Shown piece after piece: positions 61,261 through 64,000 of a stretch of 64,000 bases of DNA. The position numbers were made by a program, and so were the translations under genes. How positions within the stretch are numbered: position 1 is the first letter of the stretch; each line of letters starts with the position of its first letter. A model generated the notes under the pieces. That model was not told the DNA's origin and ran no database searches. It saw only the letters and a program-made list of their open reading frames with translations. This DNA comes from DASZQL01 sp964391865 (GTDB lineage Bacteria > Planctomycetota > Phycisphaerae > Phycisphaerales > UBA1924): contig CAYMNQ010000003.1 in NCBI GenBank assembly GCA_964391865.1, forward strand, positions 447,095-511,094. Reading direction: 5' to 3'.

Positions 61261-62553
61261 ATGAAACTTCCACGGCTGCCCTTCATCTCGGCTCTCTCGT
61301 GCGTCACCCTCGTCGCCGGCGCTCGCGCGGGCGAGGCGCCCGCGCAGGTCACCAAAGTGGCGGCGGAGATTTCCGCCGAGCGGCTCAAGTCGGATATCGA
61401 GAAGCTCGCTTCCTTCGGGACGCGCCACACCGCGAGCGAAGCGCGCAACCCGATCAAGGGCATCGGCGCCGCGTCGAACTGGCTCGCGCAGCAGTTGGAA
61501 GGCGTGAACACCGTCGGCGGCGCACCCGCGCTCGGCCCCAAAGCGGGCGGCATGGTGAAGGTGTTCCAGGAAGTCTGGTCCGAACCGGCGGGCGAACTGC
61601 TGCCCGACGAAACGCAGCTGGTGAATCACGTCGGCTTCATCCGCGGCAAACGGCCCGAGGCGGAGAATTACTTCTACTACGTCGTGGCGCATTACGACTC
61701 GCTCGCGGCGGACCCGCTCGACTGGGCCGCCGACGCGCCGGGCGCGAACGACAACGCGTCGGGCGTCGCCGCGGTGCTCGAAATCGCGCGGGCGCTCGCG
61801 GATGAGCAACTTGATGCGACGGTCGTCTTCCTCCTGACCAGCGGCGGTGAGCAAGGCTCGCTCGGCGCGAAGTTCCACGTCGAGAACGTGCTGAAGCTCG
61901 GGTACAGGGTGATGGGGGTGATCAATCTGGACACGATCGGCGGGCCGATGCCGACTTCGTTGGCGGGTCGGGCGGGGCACCCCGCGCGGGTGATCGCGCC
62001 CGATGCGCGCGGCATGGAGCTGGCGCGCTTCGTGCGCGGCGTGGCGGGGGGGATGCAGTTTGCGCCACTCATCGAACTCGCCGTCGAGGGGCCGGGGTTG
62101 ACGGGTGACGAGCGCATCTTCAGCACGCAGAAGTTCCCGGCGGCAATGTTCACGCAGGTGCCAGGAATACCATCGCGGCGCGGCGCTGAAGATCGTGCGG
62201 GGGCGATCGACCCGGAGTACGCCGCCGACATCGCGCGGCTGGCGGCGGGGGTGATCGTGCATCTGGCGAACGCGCCAGCGCCGCCCGGCAACGTGCGCCT
62301 CACCACCAACGCGGACGGGGCGGCGACGATCGAGTGGGAGAAGAACGCCGAGGGCGATGTTGTGGGGTACGAGATTGTGCAACGCGCGAAAGACTCCGAG
62401 GAGTGGGCTGTCGCAAAGGATGCCGGCGCTGAGCTTTCGGCTCGGATCCCTGCCGGCGACGCGAGCCTGGCCTTTGGAGTGCGTGCGTATGACAAGAGCG
62501 GCTACCGCAGCCCCGTTTCGGCTGGAACGCCTGAATCGGCGAAGGCCCCCTGA
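61261..62553 (+). CDS. Exported M28-type peptidase, probably inactive, with FnIII-like domain
   Basis: 430 aa from the ATG at 61261. A signal peptide (LPFISALSCVTLVAGARA) precedes an M28 aminopeptidase fold. VVAHYDSLA and PGANDNASGVAAVLEIA hold the first metal ligands and INLDTIGG the later Asp. The usual EEQG motif is SGGEQGSLG, so the general-base Glu is Gly. The final metal-binding His region (normally HT..D) reads RRGAEDRAGAID, without His. Residues about 338-425 form a fibronectin III-like domain (PGNVRLTTNADGAATIEW). A binding role is therefore more likely than peptidase activity (inference). It converges on flagellin with abutting stops. Confidence 0.87.
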   Translation: MKLPRLPFISALSCVTLVAGARAGEAPAQVTKVAAEISAERLKSDIEKLASFGTRHTASEARNPIKGIGAASNWLAQQLEGVNTVGGAPALGPKAGGMVKVFQEVWSEPAGELLPDETQLVNHVGFIRGKRPEAENYFYYVVAHYDSLAADPLDWAADAPGANDNASGVAAVLEIARALADEQLDATVVFLLTSGGEQGSLGAKFHVENVLKLGYRVMGVINLDTIGGPMPTSLAGRAGHPARVIAPDARGMELARFVRGVAGGMQFAPLIELAVEGPGLTGDERIFSTQKFPAAMFTQVPGIPSRRGAEDRAGAIDPEYAADIARLAAGVIVHLANAPAPPGNVRLTTNADGAATIEWEKNAEGDVVGYEIVQRAKDSEEWAVAKDAGAELSARIPAGDASLAFGVRAYDKSGYRSPVSAGTPESAKAP

Positions 62554-63480
62554 TCAGCCGAGCAGCGCGAGCGCCGCGTTTGCGGCGTTCTCGCGCGAGC
62601 GCTGGATGACGATCGTCGCCGCTTGCGCCAGCACCTGCGAGCGGACATACTCGCTGACTTCGACGGCGAAGTCCGCGTCCTGAATTTTCGACTGCGCGTC
62701 GATGGTGCCCTCGAGTTCGAGGGTGAGCGAGCGGATCTGCGGGTCGTAGAAATTCTTGAGCTGCGCGCCGATGGAGGCGCGCTGCCCGGTGAGGTTCTTG
62801 CGGACCGCGCCGACGAGCTGCTGGGCGATCTCATGATGGCCGTCGACGAGGTTGAGCGCGCCGTTGCGGATGTCGTCGAGTGTCAGCTCGGTCGTCGATG
62901 TTTCGGCGGGGGTTCCGGGGGTTCCGGCGGTGGGCGTGCCTGCGGCGAGTGCGCGCCGGATTCGCTCGACCGGGTCGGTTGGTTCCGGCGCGGGCTCTTC
63001 CGCCGGCGGCGGCGCGGGCGCTGCGCGGTAGGCGGTGCCCAGTTCCTTGAGGCTCGCGTTCTTGAAGATGTTCTCGCCGTCGAAGGTTGAGCTTTGCAGG
63101 ATGAACTCGATGCCGTCGATGATGGCTTCGGCGTCGAGCTGGTACGCCTCGCGCTCGGCTTTCGAATTCGCGCCGGTGTTCGCGGCGGCGATGACGGCGG
63201 ACTCCAGGTCGGTCGCCAGGTCCTCGATCACCGACAGCGCGCCGTCTTTGGCGCTGAGCCGGTACGAATCGATCTCGAGGTCCTTGATGTGCTTGTTCAG
63301 CGCGGCGGCCTGAGCGCCGAGCGCGGTGGCGGCGATGAGGCCCGCCGGGTCGTCGCGTCCGCGGTTGATGCGCTTGCCGGTGGAGAGGCGCTCGAGCGCG
63401 CGGTTCTGCGCCTGCTGGTGCTGCTCGAGCATCCGCAGTCCGACGAGTTCGCCGAGATTGGCGCCGACACCCGCGACCAT
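62554..63480 (-). CDS. fliC: Flagellin
   Basis: 308 aa from the ATG at 63480, preceded by GAAGAAGGGCGGCGG. The conserved N-terminal D0/D1 region is clear (LRMLEQHQQAQNRALERLSTGKRINRGRDDPAGLIAATAL ... IEFILQSSTFDGENIF). The C-terminal helix is DADFAVEVSEYVRSQVLAQAATIVIQRSRENAANAALALLG, which differs from the usual QANQxPQxVLxLL ending. The middle is a short Pro/Ala/Glu/Thr-rich stretch (about 155-200) with many Thr and Ser, possible glycosylation sites for the Maf protein in this window. The C-terminal stop abuts that of the M28-like gene in TGATCA. Confidence 0.9.
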   Translation of the reverse strand: MVAGVGANLGELVGLRMLEQHQQAQNRALERLSTGKRINRGRDDPAGLIAATALGAQAAALNKHIKDLEIDSYRLSAKDGALSVIEDLATDLESAVIAAANTGANSKAEREAYQLDAEAIIDGIEFILQSSTFDGENIFKNASLKELGTAYRAAPAPPPAEEPAPEPTDPVERIRRALAAGTPTAGTPGTPAETSTTELTLDDIRNGALNLVDGHHEIAQQLVGAVRKNLTGQRASIGAQLKNFYDPQIRSLTLELEGTIDAQSKIQDADFAVEVSEYVRSQVLAQAATIVIQRSRENAANAALALLG

Positions 63481-63696
63481 CCGCCGCCCTTCTTCTGCGT
63501 GAATAGACCGGTCGCGCCCGCCACCGCGCGGGCGCTCGGCGTTGGGATCGGGTGGTTCTGGGACGGGGTGAAGCCGGGGAGCGGGATGGGCGCAGCGGGG
63601 GGTCGGGTTGTACGGGAGGGAGGTCTGACGGGCGGCTGTCGGAGGGCGTGAGACGGAATCGGCGGATGGCGTCGATTTGGGTTGGCGGCACCAGGC

Positions 63697-63971
63697 GCGG
63701 CCCAGAGCGGCCGCGGCTGGTGGCACCCGGGGTACGGCGCGGCTGGTGTTGCCCGGCACCGCAGTCGGCCCAGAGCGGCCGCGGCTGGTGGCACCCGGGG
63801 TACGGCGCGGCTGGTGTTGCNNNNNNNNNNNNNNNNNNNNNNNNNNNNNNNNNNNNNNNNNNNNNNNNNNNNNNNNNNNNNNNNNNNNNNNNNNNNNNNN
63901 NNNNNNNNNNNNNNNNNNNNCCGGCACCGCAGTCGGCCCAGAGCGGCCGCCCGCGGTGGCACGGGGAGTTG
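63697..63971. repeat. 68-bp tandem repeat array interrupted by a scaffold gap
   Basis: The unit begins CCCAGAGCGGCCGCGGCTGG. Complete starts are at 63701 and 63769 (period 68); a further start after the gap is at 63937, with a changed 3' part. Each unit contains GGGGTACGGCGCGGCTGGTG and CCGGCACCGCAGTCGG. The true copy number is unknown because of the N run. Confidence 0.8.
63821..63920. other. Assembly gap of exactly 100 N
   Basis: A block of 100 N is a default scaffold spacer, so its real length is unknown. It falls inside the tandem repeat, which probably caused the break. Confidence 0.97.
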
Positions 63972-64000
63972 CGCGCAGGACTGCGCTGGCGGCTTTTCGT

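Larger units (their letters stand above)
63481..64000. other. Upstream region of flagellin, GC-rich leader and tandem repeats
   Basis: No gene is supported here. Bases 63481-63667 are the presumed leader and promoter of flagellin; a weak GCCGATTC box lies at 63663-63656 on the minus strand without a properly spaced -35. From about 63695 the sequence is a tandem repeat interrupted by N. Confidence 0.55.

Noticed and set aside
59233..62382. Minus-strand open frame of 1049 codons across lepB and the M28-like gene
   Set aside because: Its sequence is Arg/Ala/Val-rich without domains and it crosses two well-supported plus-strand genes.
63646..63670. Possible sigma-28 promoter for flagellin (CAAA ... 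GCCGATTC on the minus strand)
   Set aside because: The spacing is 12 instead of about 15 bases, and the boxes match only partly. It also lies 175 bases upstream of the start.
63697..63971. Possible CRISPR array
   Set aside because: The units are contiguous tandem repeats of 68 bp without unique spacers, and no cas genes are present.

Overview
The window looks like a scaffold from a GC-rich member of the Planctomycetota, most likely Phycisphaerales. The reasons are: high GC throughout except one gene; three exported proteins ending in a PTPG/PTPA variant of the PEP-CTERM sorting tail; a DUF58 plus transglutaminase pair; BatA/VWA membrane proteins; a very long DUF4175-like coiled-coil protein; and an excisionase-type HTH protein with membrane segments. 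This placement is by gene content and style only; no phylogenetic marker was analysed. A run of exactly 100 N near the right end marks a scaffold gap. No rRNA, tRNA, CRISPR array or transposase gene was seen.

Layout. 1-4.8 kb: two VWA-type membrane proteins (minus strand, the first cut by the window edge). 5.0-7.0 kb: truA and a zinc-ribbon membrane protein. 7.4-9.3 kb: a GT2 glycosyltransferase and an exported sorting-tail protein. 9.6-17.3 kb: an HDOD protein, then a minus-strand operon maf-neuA-neuB-neuC with 4-base ATGA/GTGA overlaps, for making and attaching a nonulosonic (sialic/legionaminic-type) acid. 17.5-20.1 kb: acetyltransferase, DUF2231-like membrane protein, YhaM-like exoribonuclease. 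20.1-21.8 kb: motA-motB. 22.3-26.6 kb: exported lamin-tail-like protein with a clear terminator, LON-domain protein, large lipoprotein, aquaporin. 26.7-31.2 kb: DUF58, TgpA-type transglutaminase, PilZ/YcgR-like protein. 31.2-35.2 kb: VOC protein, lipoprotein, esterase, DinB-like protein. 35.4-38.0 kb: divergent membrane pyrophosphatase. 38.2-42.6 kb: sorting-tail protein and a DevBCA-like exporter. 42.8-46.7 kb: thioredoxin-fold protein, a low-GC serine protease, and an RNase Z-like protein with an RGG tail. 47.0-54.7 kb: coiled-coil giant, Gln-rich exported protein, squalene-cyclase-repeat protein and NPCBM-like protein. 55.0-62.5 kb: UbiA-type prenyltransferase, GbsR-like regulator, hydrolase, small protein, HTH-membrane protein, oversized signal peptidase I, degenerate M28 peptidase. 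62.5-64 kb: flagellin, with a broken 68-bp tandem repeat upstream.

How the genes fit together. Flagellar motility is the clearest theme: flagellin, MotA/MotB, a PilZ brake-type protein, and a Maf-NeuABC route that probably glycosylates the flagellin. A second theme is envelope biology: sorting-tail proteins, signal peptidase, VWA/DUF58/transglutaminase membrane proteins and a tripartite-type exporter.

The most unusual layer is repetitive DNA. At least four kinds of short element are scattered between genes, and several of them also lie in frame inside coding sequences: runs of CTCAAA/GGCTTGGG-type words, CACAGAG inverted repeats, two-hairpin cruciform elements closed by GTGCC/GGCAC, and GTGVPPV-type hairpins. 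A low-GC protease gene flanked by 47-bp direct repeats is the clearest candidate for acquired DNA.
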